Source of the DNA: Candidatus Gastranaerophilales bacterium
GTDB taxonomy: Bacteria > Cyanobacteriota > Vampirovibrionia > Gastranaerophilales > Gastranaerophilaceae
Assembly (NCBI GenBank): GCA_910588555.1
Contig: CAJUPC010000008.1
Coordinates: forward strand, 1 to 62,867
Reading direction: 5' to 3'
Length of the DNA: 62,867 nt
In this document: one piece after another, positions 46,538-56,074 of the stretch
Numbering within the stretch: position 1 is the stretch's first letter
Layout of the letters: each line of letters begins with the position of its first letter
Notes under the pieces: model-generated
Database searches by the model: none
Seen by the model: the letters and a program-made list of their open reading frames with translations, nothing else
Told to the model about the DNA's origin: nothing
Made by a program: the position numbers and the translations under genes

Positions 46538-49471
46538 TTATTCGGGTTTTATGTTGTTTATGCAGTAGAAAGTCTGCAAAGATTTTCTTGCTTTATGAAG
46601 TTCTGAATAAACAGATTTGTTACGGGTTTCGTGGATTAAAACACTTGCCTGTTCATACATTTTTTCAGCTCCTGTTAAATATTCCATTTGCATTGGAGAT
46701 TTTACAAGTCCGAGTTCTTGGAAATATTTGCCGTAAAGGATGTAGAGTCTTGAAAGAATGTCTTTCATATTGAATTTTTTAGCTGTCATAATCGCAGTTT
46801 CAATATTCATTTTTGCAGACTCAAAGTCAGACAAAGTGATATAACATTTTGCAATTACCATTTTTAACAACACAGCAAAGAAGTAGTTGTCAATTTTGGG
46901 GTTTTTAGCGACCTCAAGTGCTTGTTCGGCAATTTCAAGTGCATTTTGTGCTCCGTCTGTTATAAGTGTGGCATCAGCAATTAATACCCATGTAAGCAAT
47001 GCACCGAGTGCCATTTTCTCTTTTGCAAAATATGCAATCTGGTCATTATAAATATCGATTGCTTGTTTGCAGTTCTCGTTATCTTTGAAAATTTTTCCAA
47101 GCAGAGTTTTTAAGATGTTTTTTGTAAAATTGTCGCCGTTATTGTTTGCAAAAGTTACAATCTGGAATAAATCTTCCTGCAGACCGTTATATTTTTTCTT
47201 GAAGAAATTATTAATTATGTTGATGAAATTCCATTTTATAATGGTTTCGTTATCCATAATATTTTCGCGGTAAAGGTTCAAAGTTTCATCAAGTAACTGT
47301 TCGGATGTTTTGAAATTTCCTTTCATGGAATTTGCAAACGCCAGAGTAAGTTTGCATTTACAGATAAATAATTCATCCTGAATTTGATTTCGTTCAATAA
47401 TTTCAAACAGAATTGTTAAAATTTCAAAAGACCTGTCATTGCCTTGAAGAACAAGTGCATTGGCAAGAATTAGATAAGTTTTTAACCACGTTTCGTAAAT
47501 AAATCCGATGTTATGGTCTTTATGTTTTTTGCTCAAATACTCATCAAGCACAGGCATGATTTCATTATCAATCATGTTTATTATTTGTCCGCAGTTGCCG
47601 ATATTTAACAGTGCGTTCAATTTTGTTGTTTTCAATAACGCAGTATCAAGTTTGTTATCGGGCTTAACTTTTTCAAGCACGGAATCAACACATTCGACTT
47701 CGCCAAAATATTTTCCTGTTTTGCGGCAGCAAGAAGCCATATATGAAAGTAATTCAATCTCTTTCAGGCTGTCACCTACAGCCTGCGCATTGGAAATTGC
47801 GTCGGGAAGATATTCCATAGCTTCTGTAGGATTTGAATTAGCCAGAAGTTTGCCTAATCTTTCGGATATATTGTAACGAATTTTTAGAGTATCGGTTTCA
47901 TCAAATTCGTTAATCAAAGCTAGCGATTGTTTTTGCGAAATTGCATAAAGGTTTATGTCGCCTATAAATGAGGCAAGACGTGTGTTTTTTGTCCAAATAT
48001 TGAGTGCAAGTTCAGGCTGTTTAATATTTTGAGCAATAATTCCAAAAATTGCGTTAGAATTAGGTATAAAACCTTTCAAATATTCAAATATTTTTTGATT
48101 AACGGCTTCGTATTCGTCCGTATTTTTGGATAACTGAAGAATTGTTTCCCAAAGTTCAAGTGAATTGAATTCACAGTACAATTCGTTTATAGAATTGATA
48201 TAACCGGATTTTTTCAGGTAAATCATTATTTCCATAAACGGTTTGTTTTCCATACCGAAAATTTCTCGTAAAACATTAATATTTATCTTGTCGCCGATAA
48301 TTGCGGCTGACAGAAGAATTTCATAAGCTTCCGGGTTAAGTTTTGAAAGAATTGAAAGTCTGTATTCCAAAAGTCCCGCAAAACTAGTGTTCAGTTCAAA
48401 CTGTTTGCCGCAAAGCTGGCAGTCAAATGCCAAATTCAATGCCTGGTTTATATAAGACGGGTTGCCTTTTGCAACTTCGTATAATTCTTGAAGTTTTTTC
48501 GTGCTAAATTTCGGAAATCCTTCAACCTTCTTTTTCTGTTCAACCAGAGGATAAATTTGTTTGAATTCCAGAGGCGCAATTCCAATATCAAGATAAACAT
48601 TTTCGTTATTTTTTTCGGGAAAATAAAAATATCCTTTTGCAGGTTTTGGCTCATTATAGATTAAAAGAAGCTTAAAACTGTCCCAAACAGTCTTGATATA
48701 ACGGTTAAAAAATTCGTAAGAAAAACCGTCAATAAAATCAAAATTGTCAATAACAAATACGAACTTTCTGTCAGCTGTAATAATATTGAAAATTTTATTT
48801 AAAAGTTCAAAAGTTTTGTGTTTGTTTGTTGTAATTTCTTCAAATATGCTTTCTTTTTCAGGATATAAAAGATTAATAAGTTCTAAAACCTCATTGTTGT
48901 TAAGTTCTGAGAATTCATTTTTAAAGAAATCTGTTAAATCTTTTTTAATCTGATTGTTATTAGGACAGAAATTAGGCAGGTTAAAAATATTGAGCAGAAT
49001 ATCCTGAATAAGTCCTGCAGGTGTCAATTGTGTTATGGGGGTACATTTGCCGTAAAGCCATGTAAAACTTTTCAATTCATGTATTGTTGTTTTTAAAACA
49101 AGACTTTTACCGGTTCCTTTGCCCCCGCTGAGAGAAAATATTTGTTTGTCTTTTGATAAAATCCCTCTTACAAGAATATTTTTGGCACTTTTTTGCGACA
49201 CAAGATTTGGCCGGTAAAACGGAATTTCTTCTTCTTGAATTGTCTGCTCAAATACAAACCCGCATTTTCTACATTTTTGCGAGTCGGGAAAATTTACACT
49301 GTTGCAATTGGAACAGCGTTTCAAAATCTCTTTACCGCAATTTGTGCATGTAAAGTTGAAAATTGAATTTACAGTTCCGCAATGTTTACAGGTAAATCCC
49401 GTACGAGCGTTGCAATGGGGACATTTAAGCGTGTCGTCAGGAACTTTTTTTTTGCATATCGGACATTTCAT
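46538..49471 (-). CDS. Zinc-ribbon, AAA/STAND-type ATPase with helical-repeat tail
   Basis: A 977-aa protein. Residues 1-75 hold four to five CxxC pairs (CPICKK, CPHCNA, CKHCGT, CTNCGK, CSNCNS, CRKCGF), a double zinc-ribbon module. About 90-340 is a P-loop ATPase: Walker A SGGKGTGKSLVLK, Walker B FVFVIDNFDFIDG. About 370-950 is all-helical with TPR-like pairs, the usual sensor arm of STAND proteins such as MalT. There is no LuxR-type HTH or catalytic effector. It follows a sigma-factor gene by 10 bp on the same strand, suggesting a signalling role. No signal or membrane segment. The exact function is unknown. Confidence 0.82.
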   Translation of the reverse strand: MKCPICKKKVPDDTLKCPHCNARTGFTCKHCGTVNSIFNFTCTNCGKEILKRCSNCNSVNFPDSQKCRKCGFVFEQTIQEEEIPFYRPNLVSQKSAKNILVRGILSKDKQIFSLSGGKGTGKSLVLKTTIHELKSFTWLYGKCTPITQLTPAGLIQDILLNIFNLPNFCPNNNQIKKDLTDFFKNEFSELNNNEVLELINLLYPEKESIFEEITTNKHKTFELLNKIFNIITADRKFVFVIDNFDFIDGFSYEFFNRYIKTVWDSFKLLLIYNEPKPAKGYFYFPEKNNENVYLDIGIAPLEFKQIYPLVEQKKKVEGFPKFSTKKLQELYEVAKGNPSYINQALNLAFDCQLCGKQFELNTSFAGLLEYRLSILSKLNPEAYEILLSAAIIGDKININVLREIFGMENKPFMEIMIYLKKSGYINSINELYCEFNSLELWETILQLSKNTDEYEAVNQKIFEYLKGFIPNSNAIFGIIAQNIKQPELALNIWTKNTRLASFIGDINLYAISQKQSLALINEFDETDTLKIRYNISERLGKLLANSNPTEAMEYLPDAISNAQAVGDSLKEIELLSYMASCCRKTGKYFGEVECVDSVLEKVKPDNKLDTALLKTTKLNALLNIGNCGQIINMIDNEIMPVLDEYLSKKHKDHNIGFIYETWLKTYLILANALVLQGNDRSFEILTILFEIIERNQIQDELFICKCKLTLAFANSMKGNFKTSEQLLDETLNLYRENIMDNETIIKWNFINIINNFFKKKYNGLQEDLFQIVTFANNNGDNFTKNILKTLLGKIFKDNENCKQAIDIYNDQIAYFAKEKMALGALLTWVLIADATLITDGAQNALEIAEQALEVAKNPKIDNYFFAVLLKMVIAKCYITLSDFESAKMNIETAIMTAKKFNMKDILSRLYILYGKYFQELGLVKSPMQMEYLTGAEKMYEQASVLIHETRNKSVYSELHKARKSLQTFYCINNIKPE

Positions 49472-49481
49472 TGTTAAATAC

Positions 49482-50048
49482 CTAATTTAACGCTTGTTTT
49501 ACTTTTTCCATTAACTTGAATAATCTTTTTGATACTTCCGACTGTGATAAATTTAATTCCGAAGCTATTTCTTTTTGAGTTAAACCATTTTCATATCTAA
49601 GATTATAAAGTTTATAATAATTTTTATCGGGATTGCTTTCGTCAATTTCATTTACTGCGTCGATGATGTTCTGCAAAATTTCTTTTTTCACTGCAAAATC
49701 TTCGGGTGTATCCTGGACATCAACGGGTTCATAAACAATTTTAACAGACGAATAATCAGTCAGAGAAGACGCTTGAGTTTCAAGCGGAACTTCATTTGAC
49801 GACATATAACCGCTTCTGGTTCTTCTCAATCTGCCTTCATTTTTCAAAACATTAATGATAGAAGTAGTTGCAATTTTTTTCAAATAAGCTTCCAATGTGT
49901 CGTCGGAAGTTATTGTTTTGACAATCGACAACGAGCGTTTGCATGTTTCATTTAAAAAGTCATCATACAAATCTTCATTATTCTGAAATTTTCTGTCTGT
50001 TTTTATTATTCTCTCTATTAAATTTATTTTATCTTGTGCCAATTCCAC
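49482..50048 (-). CDS. Sigma-70 family RNA polymerase sigma factor (ECF-like)
   Basis: A 188-aa protein with a GTG start. Region 2-like helices are at about 30-95 (DDFLNETCKRSLSIVK...LEAYLKKIATTSIINVLKNEGRLRR). Region 4 is clear at about 145-185: YYKLYNLRYENGLTQKEIASELNLSQSEVSKRLFKLMEKVKQ, with a sigma-70 HTH. The region 2 match is weak, so it could be a divergent sigma factor that recognises a special promoter. AAAGGA lies about a dozen bases upstream. It heads an operon with the STAND ATPase, just downstream of the TonB-like gene. Confidence 0.8.
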   Translation of the reverse strand: MELAQDKINLIERIIKTDRKFQNNEDLYDDFLNETCKRSLSIVKTITSDDTLEAYLKKIATTSIINVLKNEGRLRRTRSGYMSSNEVPLETQASSLTDYSSVKIVYEPVDVQDTPEDFAVKKEILQNIIDAVNEIDESNPDKNYYKLYNLRYENGLTQKEIASELNLSQSEVSKRLFKLMEKVKQALN

Positions 50049-50083
50049 GATAAAGTTTTTCCTTTGTCAACATTATACCATAA

Positions 50084-52729
50084 TTAAAAGTATATGATAA
50101 GGTTCAAATTGAAATCAGGGGTTCTAACCTCGTTGACAGGCGGTTTTACGACGTTTAACGTATCTTTAACAGATTGTAACACAATTTTATCAATTTGAGC
50201 CGAGCCGCTGCCGGATACAATTTGCGCGTCCTGAACATTGCCGTCTTTGCTGAGTTTCAGGCTTACTTTAACTTGATTTGTATATGCATACTCTGTTGCA
50301 AGCAGCAAATCGGCAGAAAGTGACAATTTTATACTTTTTCCTGCAGTTCTCAAATAATTTTGTATGTTTTTGCTGTAAGAAAGACTATCGGGAACGTCCC
50401 ATACAAGTTTACTTACAGATACGTACGCCTGAGGTGTTTTGTTGCTTGGAATATTATTTTTCATTTCCTGCGGCGCAGGTTTTTTAATTTCTTCTACCTT
50501 TTTAACCTCTTTAACTTCTTCTTTAAGTTCAGGAGTATTGACTTCAAGAATATTTTCGTCTAATGTCTCAGACGGTGCAGTTTGAGGTATTTCGGGAATT
50601 TCTGCAATCTCATTGTTTTTGTTTTTAATAAACGCAAGTGATGAAAGTGCTAAAATTCCGATTACTGCCGCTGTTATAAGATATTTTTTGTTTAATAATT
50701 GTTTTTTCTGTAAAAATGCAGCGCCGGGGATGGGCTGTTCTTGCGGAATTTCTGTTTTTATATCCTGTTCATTTTCAGAGTATAATACTTCAAGCTCGGA
50801 ATTGTCATCAAGTAATGTATTAGGTATATCAAAGGTGTCATTACTAGATGGTTGCTGTTCTTCCGGCATGGCTTCTTCTTCAATTTCAACATTATCTTCA
50901 GGTATAATTTCGGATGTTAATGACGAAATATCGGGGATATCCTCAATATTTTCAGCAGGCTCGGGAAGAGTTTCGATAACATCAGGAAGAATATCATCAA
51001 TAGATGAGAACAAATCTTCATTTTCTGTCGGAATTTCTTCTTGAGATAAATCTTCTGTCACAATGTTTTCATCAGCTTGTACGGTTTCTTCAATAGTTTC
51101 TGGTTGTTCTTCTTCATAAGTTAAGTTTTCTATTATCGGAAGCTCTTCTACAGGCTCTTCTTCGTTAAGATTTTCGACATCTGAATTTTCTTGCATTTCA
51201 TCTGTTTCTTCATCAATATGTTCAGGTAAAGGAAGTTCGGGAAGAATTTCCATTGGAGCTTCTTCATGGATATTTTCAGTATTTTCAAATATATTTTCGA
51301 TGTCAGGCAAACCTTCAATTTCATCCAATTCAGGTAAAGTTTCAATTTCATCTTCTTCTAATGGTTGTTCAGGAATTTCTTCTTCTTCAACTGTATTTTC
51401 AATTGCAGGCAATTCTTCTGTGCAAATTTCTTCGTTATCCTCTTCTTGTTCTAAACTTTCCATCGGTTCCAATGCTTCAAGTTCAGGTAAAGACTCAAGA
51501 GAAATTTCCTCGTGAATATCTTCTTGGGTGTCAACAATATCTAAATTTTCTATTAAAATGTTTTCGTGCTCTTCTGCCTGCAAATTTTCAATTAAATTGT
51601 TTCCGAAAGTATTGTGTTTTTCATCATCATCTTCTTGTGTGGGAAGTTCAGCCAAAACCATTTCAGGCTCGTCAAGTTCAGGAGTTTCTTCTACAATTTC
51701 TTCTGTAATATCAGATATAATTTCTTGTATATTTTCATTATCAATAATATTTTCAATTTCAGGAAGCTCGTCAAAAGAAGCAGGCTCACAAATTTCTTCT
51801 TCGGGCTTATCTTCATTTTCAAAGTTTTCACAGATTGTCTCAACAGTGTCCAAAGCAATATTTTCGGCCGCGTCTAAAATTGCATTGTCAACAATATTTT
51901 CAGCTCCAATAATTGCTTCTGCTCCTGCTGTTAAAACTTCGCCTAAATTTTCAATATTGTCAAGCAGATTTAAATTTATGCTGTCTTCTGTTTCAAAAGT
52001 TTCATTCGGTTCCTCTAAGCTTGTTTCTTCAATTTCTTTTTTAATAATAGAAGTATCTGCCATTGCATTGTATGAAAGTGTTTCAAAGTTCTCGAATTCG
52101 ATGAATTTGTTTCTTAAATCATTACTTTTTACAAGTTTTTCAAGCAGATGTTTTTTATCACCTGTTGAAATATCATTGTCTGTAAAAGACATCATAATAC
52201 TTTCACAATCGTTCATTTCATTTTCTGAAAGACTGTGTCTTGTGTTTCCGTTGAAATTTCTGATAAACTGTACAAAATCTTCTGCCGCGTTAAGTTTTTC
52301 TTTTTCAATAAAATAGTAATCTTTATTAGCGTTGTTTTTATTGATTAATTTAGGTTCAAAGAAACCTAAAATTTCTGCTTTTGAATAATCTTTTGCAGGT
52401 TTAATTACAACATAAATATCGGGAGTAATATTATATTCAAAATGAGATTTTGGTATAAAAATTTCGTTTTCATCATATACTGTTCTGACATCAATATGAA
52501 TATTCGGGAGCATAATATCTGCTATATCAATTTCCTCAAGAACTTTTTTGATTGAATGAATGTTATAAATTCCTGATATATCGATATTTTCTGCTGCCAG
52601 ATATTTTAAAACGATTTCTGAGCCTAAAGTATTTACATAAACTCTGTTTATTGTCTTTTTGTCAGCAAATGCGTTAGCAGATGCGCTTGCGTTGTATTTT
52701 TCTCTTTCGTCAATAATTATTACTTCCAT
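50084..52729 (-). CDS. Long acidic single-pass protein with TonB-like C-terminus
   Basis: An 881-aa protein. Residues 1-220 form a mixed alpha/beta cytoplasmic region (MEVIIIDEREKYN, IYVVIKPAKDYSKAEILGFFE). About 235-660 are extremely Glu/Asp-rich with repeats such as EELPEIENI, LPELPLPEHIDEE and PLEEDEIETLPELDEI. One membrane helix lies at about 680-701 (YLITAAVIGILALSSLAFI), then a Pro/Lys/Glu linker (KKVEEIKKPAPQEMK), and a TonB_C-like domain at about 790-881 with VKVSLKLSKDGNVQDAQIVSGSGSAQIDKIVLQSV. The tail would cross the periplasm to an outer-membrane partner. GGGAGAG precedes the ATG. No ExbB/ExbD is nearby. Confidence 0.72.
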   Translation of the reverse strand: MEVIIIDEREKYNASASANAFADKKTINRVYVNTLGSEIVLKYLAAENIDISGIYNIHSIKKVLEEIDIADIMLPNIHIDVRTVYDENEIFIPKSHFEYNITPDIYVVIKPAKDYSKAEILGFFEPKLINKNNANKDYYFIEKEKLNAAEDFVQFIRNFNGNTRHSLSENEMNDCESIMMSFTDNDISTGDKKHLLEKLVKSNDLRNKFIEFENFETLSYNAMADTSIIKKEIEETSLEEPNETFETEDSINLNLLDNIENLGEVLTAGAEAIIGAENIVDNAILDAAENIALDTVETICENFENEDKPEEEICEPASFDELPEIENIIDNENIQEIISDITEEIVEETPELDEPEMVLAELPTQEDDDEKHNTFGNNLIENLQAEEHENILIENLDIVDTQEDIHEEISLESLPELEALEPMESLEQEEDNEEICTEELPAIENTVEEEEIPEQPLEEDEIETLPELDEIEGLPDIENIFENTENIHEEAPMEILPELPLPEHIDEETDEMQENSDVENLNEEEPVEELPIIENLTYEEEQPETIEETVQADENIVTEDLSQEEIPTENEDLFSSIDDILPDVIETLPEPAENIEDIPDISSLTSEIIPEDNVEIEEEAMPEEQQPSSNDTFDIPNTLLDDNSELEVLYSENEQDIKTEIPQEQPIPGAAFLQKKQLLNKKYLITAAVIGILALSSLAFIKNKNNEIAEIPEIPQTAPSETLDENILEVNTPELKEEVKEVKKVEEIKKPAPQEMKNNIPSNKTPQAYVSVSKLVWDVPDSLSYSKNIQNYLRTAGKSIKLSLSADLLLATEYAYTNQVKVSLKLSKDGNVQDAQIVSGSGSAQIDKIVLQSVKDTLNVVKPPVNEVRTPDFNLNLIIYF

Positions 52730-52900
52730 GCTATTCTCTCCCTCTCTGATTAATAAGATGACACTGAATAAAAAAATATTCCAAATTTATTGTAAATTTT
52801 TGTAAATAATGTTGAAAAAACTTCTTATTTTCGTCAAAATATATTCATTAGTCGTTTTAAACATGGTAATTCAAGTGTGTAATATTAAAGGAGGTCATCC

Positions 52901-53269
52901 ATGATCAATTCAGTATCCAATATCAGTTTTAAAAGCAATCAAGACTTAATCAATTCACCGGGACAATTCGCTTCACCTTCTGCTAAAATGGAAGCTGCAC
53001 CTGATGAATTTGTAACCGAAAAGAAAAAAAGCAAAGCTCCTGTAACACTAGCAACACTTGCAATACTTGCACTTGCCGGTTTTGGCGGTTTGGGCTATGC
53101 TGTTAAAAGCGGTAAACTTGCAAAAGTTGAAGGTGCTGAAAAATTCATGGATAAAGTTAAAAACTTTGGTTTTTCAATCGGTGAAGCTGCTGAAAAATGC
53201 TGGAACAAAATTACAGGTTTGTTCTCTAAAAAAGCAGAGCAGACAGCAGAAACAGCTGCAAAAGCTTAA
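52901..53269 (+). CDS. Small single-pass membrane protein, paralogue of 15574-16017
   Basis: A 122-aa protein: residues 1-45 polar and probably disordered, starting INSVSNISFKSN; about 48-68 one membrane helix (LATLAILALAGFGGLGYAV); tail KVKNFGFSIGEAAEKCWNKITGLFSKKAEQ. The KVK-x-F...W-x-K-[IL]-x-G-[LF]-FS-[KR]-K pattern repeats that of the 147-aa protein at 15574. AAAGGAGGTCATCC is a near-full complement of the 16S 3' end, the strongest SD in the window, implying high expression. Followed by a terminator. Function unknown. Confidence 0.75.
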   Translation: MINSVSNISFKSNQDLINSPGQFASPSAKMEAAPDEFVTEKKKSKAPVTLATLAILALAGFGGLGYAVKSGKLAKVEGAEKFMDKVKNFGFSIGEAAEKCWNKITGLFSKKAEQTAETAAKA

Positions 53270-53286
53270 TAAAATTATTAAATATA

Positions 53287-53318
53287 AAAAAAGTCCCTTT
53301 AAAAGGGACTTTTTTTAT
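53287..53318. terminator. Bidirectional terminator
   Basis: AAAAAGTCCCTTTT pairs with AAAAGGGACTTTTT; A-run left, T-run right. It serves the small membrane-protein gene and overlaps the end of hemW. Confidence 0.9.
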
Positions 53319-54397
53319 TCCAAAAATTCTGATAGAATTACATTACTAACTAATATTCCCTCTGTAGTTAGTGCAAATCCTGTATTAGTTTCTTTAAGAT
53401 ACTTATATAAAACATACTTTTCAAGCGTCGGGGCGTACTTTTCGGCGAAATTTATATTAAATTTTTTATTTATATTTTCAACATTTATACCTGACATTTT
53501 GCGAAAACCAAGAAAAATTTCTTCCTCTAATTTCTCTTGAAAAGACAGATTATGGCAGGTTTTTACAGATGTCGGGGTTTTGATATAATCTTTCAGGTTT
53601 GAGGTGTTGGAATATCTTGTTCCATTAATGCAGCCGTGTGCCGCGCAGCCAAACCCGTAATATGTGTTATTGTCCCAATAATTTAGATTGTGACGTGAAT
53701 TATAGCCTATTTTTGAAAAGTTGCTTATTTCATAATGCTCAAAATCCTTTAAAGTTTCAATTGCTTTCAGATACATATCTGCCTGAATATCGTCATCGGG
53801 AAGATTTTCAGGTTTATGGTTGTAAAAATAACTGCCCTCGTCGATTTTTAAACCATACAGTGAAATGTGCTGAATTCCAAGAGAAACGGCATGTTTTAAA
53901 TCATTTTCAAAACCTTGAATTGTTTGGGTAGGAAGTCCGTAGATAAAATCTAAGCTTATATTTTCAAATCCTGCATTTTGGGCAAATTTTACGACATTTT
54001 CAACATCTTTTGAATTGTGTCTGCGTCCGATAATTTGTAAAATGTTGTCATTAAAAGTTTGACAGCCAAAACTAAGTCTGTTTATACCTGTTTGCCTTAA
54101 ATCTTTTAAATACTCTTGAGTAATTGTTTCGGGATTAAGTTCTGTTGTAATTTCCGTTTTTTCATCGAAATTAAATAAATCAATCAAGTCTTTTATTTCG
54201 GCTGGACTTAATAATGATGGGGTTCCGCCGCCTATGTAAAGTGTATTTAGTTTTTCATTTTTATAATCGTTTTTAATTTCTTCATTAAGTGCTTCAAGAT
54301 ATGCTGTTTTTAAATCTGTTTTTGTGAAAGAAACAAATGAGCAATAACGGCATTTTGATTTGCAAAACGGTATGTGGATATAAACATTTTTAACCAT
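53315..54397 (-). CDS. hemW: HemW-like radical SAM protein
   Basis: A 360-aa radical SAM protein. The cluster motif is PFCKSKCRYCSF (CX3CX2C) at residues 10-21, preceded by VYIHIPF. TLYIGGGTPSLLS, TTELNPETI, SFGCQTF and SLDFIYGLPTQT follow, as in HemW/HemN. The shorter HemW-type motif and length, without the fourth Cys typical of true HemN, favour a heme chaperone rather than coproporphyrinogen dehydrogenase. The C-terminal YWDNNTYYGFGCAAHGC is present. No SD; TAAAAT lies six bases before the ATG. Confidence 0.9.
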   Translation of the reverse strand: MVKNVYIHIPFCKSKCRYCSFVSFTKTDLKTAYLEALNEEIKNDYKNEKLNTLYIGGGTPSLLSPAEIKDLIDLFNFDEKTEITTELNPETITQEYLKDLRQTGINRLSFGCQTFNDNILQIIGRRHNSKDVENVVKFAQNAGFENISLDFIYGLPTQTIQGFENDLKHAVSLGIQHISLYGLKIDEGSYFYNHKPENLPDDDIQADMYLKAIETLKDFEHYEISNFSKIGYNSRHNLNYWDNNTYYGFGCAAHGCINGTRYSNTSNLKDYIKTPTSVKTCHNLSFQEKLEEEIFLGFRKMSGINVENINKKFNINFAEKYAPTLEKYVLYKYLKETNTGFALTTEGILVSNVILSEFLE

Positions 54398-54450
54398 TTT
54401 TAAATTTTACTATAAACGGACTTGATTTTCTTAAAATATCCATTAAATGA

Positions 54451-54480
54451 TTGATGTGTGCATGTGTAAAATCATATATT
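54451..54480 (+). promoter_or_regulatory. Promoter of the fli block
   Basis: TTGATG (54451-54456), 18-bp spacer, TATATT (54475-54480); start near 54487, then AGGGATAGGAT before ATG 54513. No sigma-54 or sigma-28 signature is evident. Confidence 0.45.
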
Positions 54481-54512
54481 GTATTTATGGGGATTATTAT
54501 CAGGGATAGGAT

Positions 54513-55700
54513 ATGACAACCACAGAGATTAATACAATAGAAGATAATAATAAATTGCTGTATGCCCAGTACAGCTGGTTTGCACGTTCTTATCCGCCTG
54601 TGGTTCAAAGTGCGTGTGATGAATTTTTCTTACCCGGATTGAAGTTTATACTTGAGGGAATAAGCAAAAATGTTAATACATTAATGGACAAAGATGCTTA
54701 TTTTGTTACTAAAATTCGTATAGACAAAAATCATGATATGTTTTTCAGGTCATCACAGAAAGCGATTTCAATAATTCTTGACAGAGCTCTCGGAAAACCT
54801 GCTTCAAGATTTAATTTGAACAAATTAACGGATTTGGAGGCAAAAATCATTACAGCGTTCAACGATTTTCTTTTCAATGCTGTAGAACAGTTTTTGTCTC
54901 CCGCACCCCCTACATTAAAACGTACAAATTTTGATGTTGTGCATCTGACTTTTTTGATGAAAGATGTTGACACAAATGAATTTGGCAAGTTTATTATTAC
55001 TTTGCCCGATGTACTATTAAATCCTGATATTGTAGTATCTTCGGGTGAAAAGTTCCAAAATACAGACTTTGCTTCAAGCTTAATTGATGTAAGTGTACGT
55101 ATGGGGTCTACAAGATTTAAGCTTGTTGATATAAAAAATATAGATGTAGACGATATTGTTGTATTTGACAACAGTAATATAAGAAATATGGTATTGAAAT
55201 TCAGAGATTACGAACAAACAATTAATCTTAATCCTAATCTTGGAATTACCGTACCGTTTGAAAGTGATGAAGGAGAAGAAGATATGGCTGATAACAAAAA
55301 TCTTTGGGACAGTATTGAAGTTGAGATGACAGCTCAATTTGACACTGTAAAGATTTCACTCGGAGATTTGAAAAAAATTGAGGACGGGTTGGTCGTTGAC
55401 TTAACTTCGTTATACGATAATAAAATTACGCTGAGTGTTGAGGACAAACCTATTGCGCGCGGTGAACTCGTTATTGTCAATGACAGATACGGCGTGAAAG
55501 TTGATGAGGTACTTACTGTAAAAGCTCCGCAAGAGCAAATTGTCCAAGAAGCAGAGGGCGGTGAGTATCAGCAAGAGTATTCTCAAGGTCCGATACCGCA
55601 AGATATGCCTCAGGGTGAAATCCCTCAAACAGACGGCGGTGTTGATGAAGAAGAAGAGTTTGACTACAGCGATTTTGAACTTGAAGATGAGGATATTTAA
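54513..55700 (+). CDS. FliM/FliN-like C-ring protein with two SPOA domains
   Basis: A 395-aa protein. Residues about 60-165 show the FliM middle-domain pattern (ISIILDRALGK, KLTDLEAKIITAFNDFL, FLSPAPPTLKR). Two SPOA (FliMN_C) domains follow: about 187-245 (SLIDVSVRMGSTRFKLVDIKNI) and about 265-335 (IEVEMTAQFDTVKISLGDLKKI...DKPIARGELVIV). The tail (340-395) is Gln/Pro then acidic. Classical FliM has one SPOA and an N-terminal CheY-binding EIDALL-type motif; the latter is not visible here. Two SPOA domains in one chain is the SctQ/FliM-FliN fusion layout. It leads fliO-fliP-fliQ-fliR with short gaps. Confidence 0.85.
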   Translation: MTTTEINTIEDNNKLLYAQYSWFARSYPPVVQSACDEFFLPGLKFILEGISKNVNTLMDKDAYFVTKIRIDKNHDMFFRSSQKAISIILDRALGKPASRFNLNKLTDLEAKIITAFNDFLFNAVEQFLSPAPPTLKRTNFDVVHLTFLMKDVDTNEFGKFIITLPDVLLNPDIVVSSGEKFQNTDFASSLIDVSVRMGSTRFKLVDIKNIDVDDIVVFDNSNIRNMVLKFRDYEQTINLNPNLGITVPFESDEGEEDMADNKNLWDSIEVEMTAQFDTVKISLGDLKKIEDGLVVDLTSLYDNKITLSVEDKPIARGELVIVNDRYGVKVDEVLTVKAPQEQIVQEAEGGEYQQEYSQGPIPQDMPQGEIPQTDGGVDEEEEFDYSDFELEDEDI

Positions 55701-55711
55701 CAGGAGGACTT

Positions 55712-56059
55712 ATGGGAGGATATTTTGCAAATTTCATAGTTTACACAACTGCAATGGTAGGAATTATTTTTCTTGCCGTTTTTGTGTACAAAAAGTTCTC
55801 TTACACAAACGTATCAAAATCAAAGTTTTTGAATGTGGAAGATTGTATAAGCCTTGCGCCGCGTAAAAATTTATATGTTGTAAGAGCGGGTAAAGAGAGG
55901 TTTTTGGTTGCATCGGATGCTGAAAGAACTTCTTTAATCTCAAAACTGGGCGAAGAAGATACAATATCATCAAGCGTTGAAGAATTGCCGAATATCTCCG
56001 TTCTTCCACAACAGACAAAATCAAAAAAAGTATTCAAAAATATAGCGAATAGTTTATAA
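55712..56059 (+). CDS. fliO: FliO-like flagellar export protein
   Basis: A 115-aa protein with one N-terminal membrane helix (VYTTAMVGIIFLAVFVYK) and a FliO soluble domain: KFLNVEDCISLAPRKNLYVVRAGKERFLVASDAERTSLISKL, matching the family's 'l-x-p-x-[KR]-x-l-x-v-v-x-v-g' pattern. FliO helps assemble the FliP-FliR export core and has no counterpart in injectisomes, so its presence supports a flagellar identity. AGGAGG precedes the ATG; 11 bp after the FliM/N-like gene. Confidence 0.82.
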   Translation: MGGYFANFIVYTTAMVGIIFLAVFVYKKFSYTNVSKSKFLNVEDCISLAPRKNLYVVRAGKERFLVASDAERTSLISKLGEEDTISSSVEELPNISVLPQQTKSKKVFKNIANSL

Positions 56060-56074
56060 AAAGAAAGTAAAAAT

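Noticed and set aside
51253..52316. Long plus-strand open frames opposite the acidic TonB-like gene, including one of 262 codons rich in Ser
   Set aside because: They are the complement of Glu/Asp-rich low-complexity codons (GAA/GAG read as TTC/CTC and TCT); no SD or domain.
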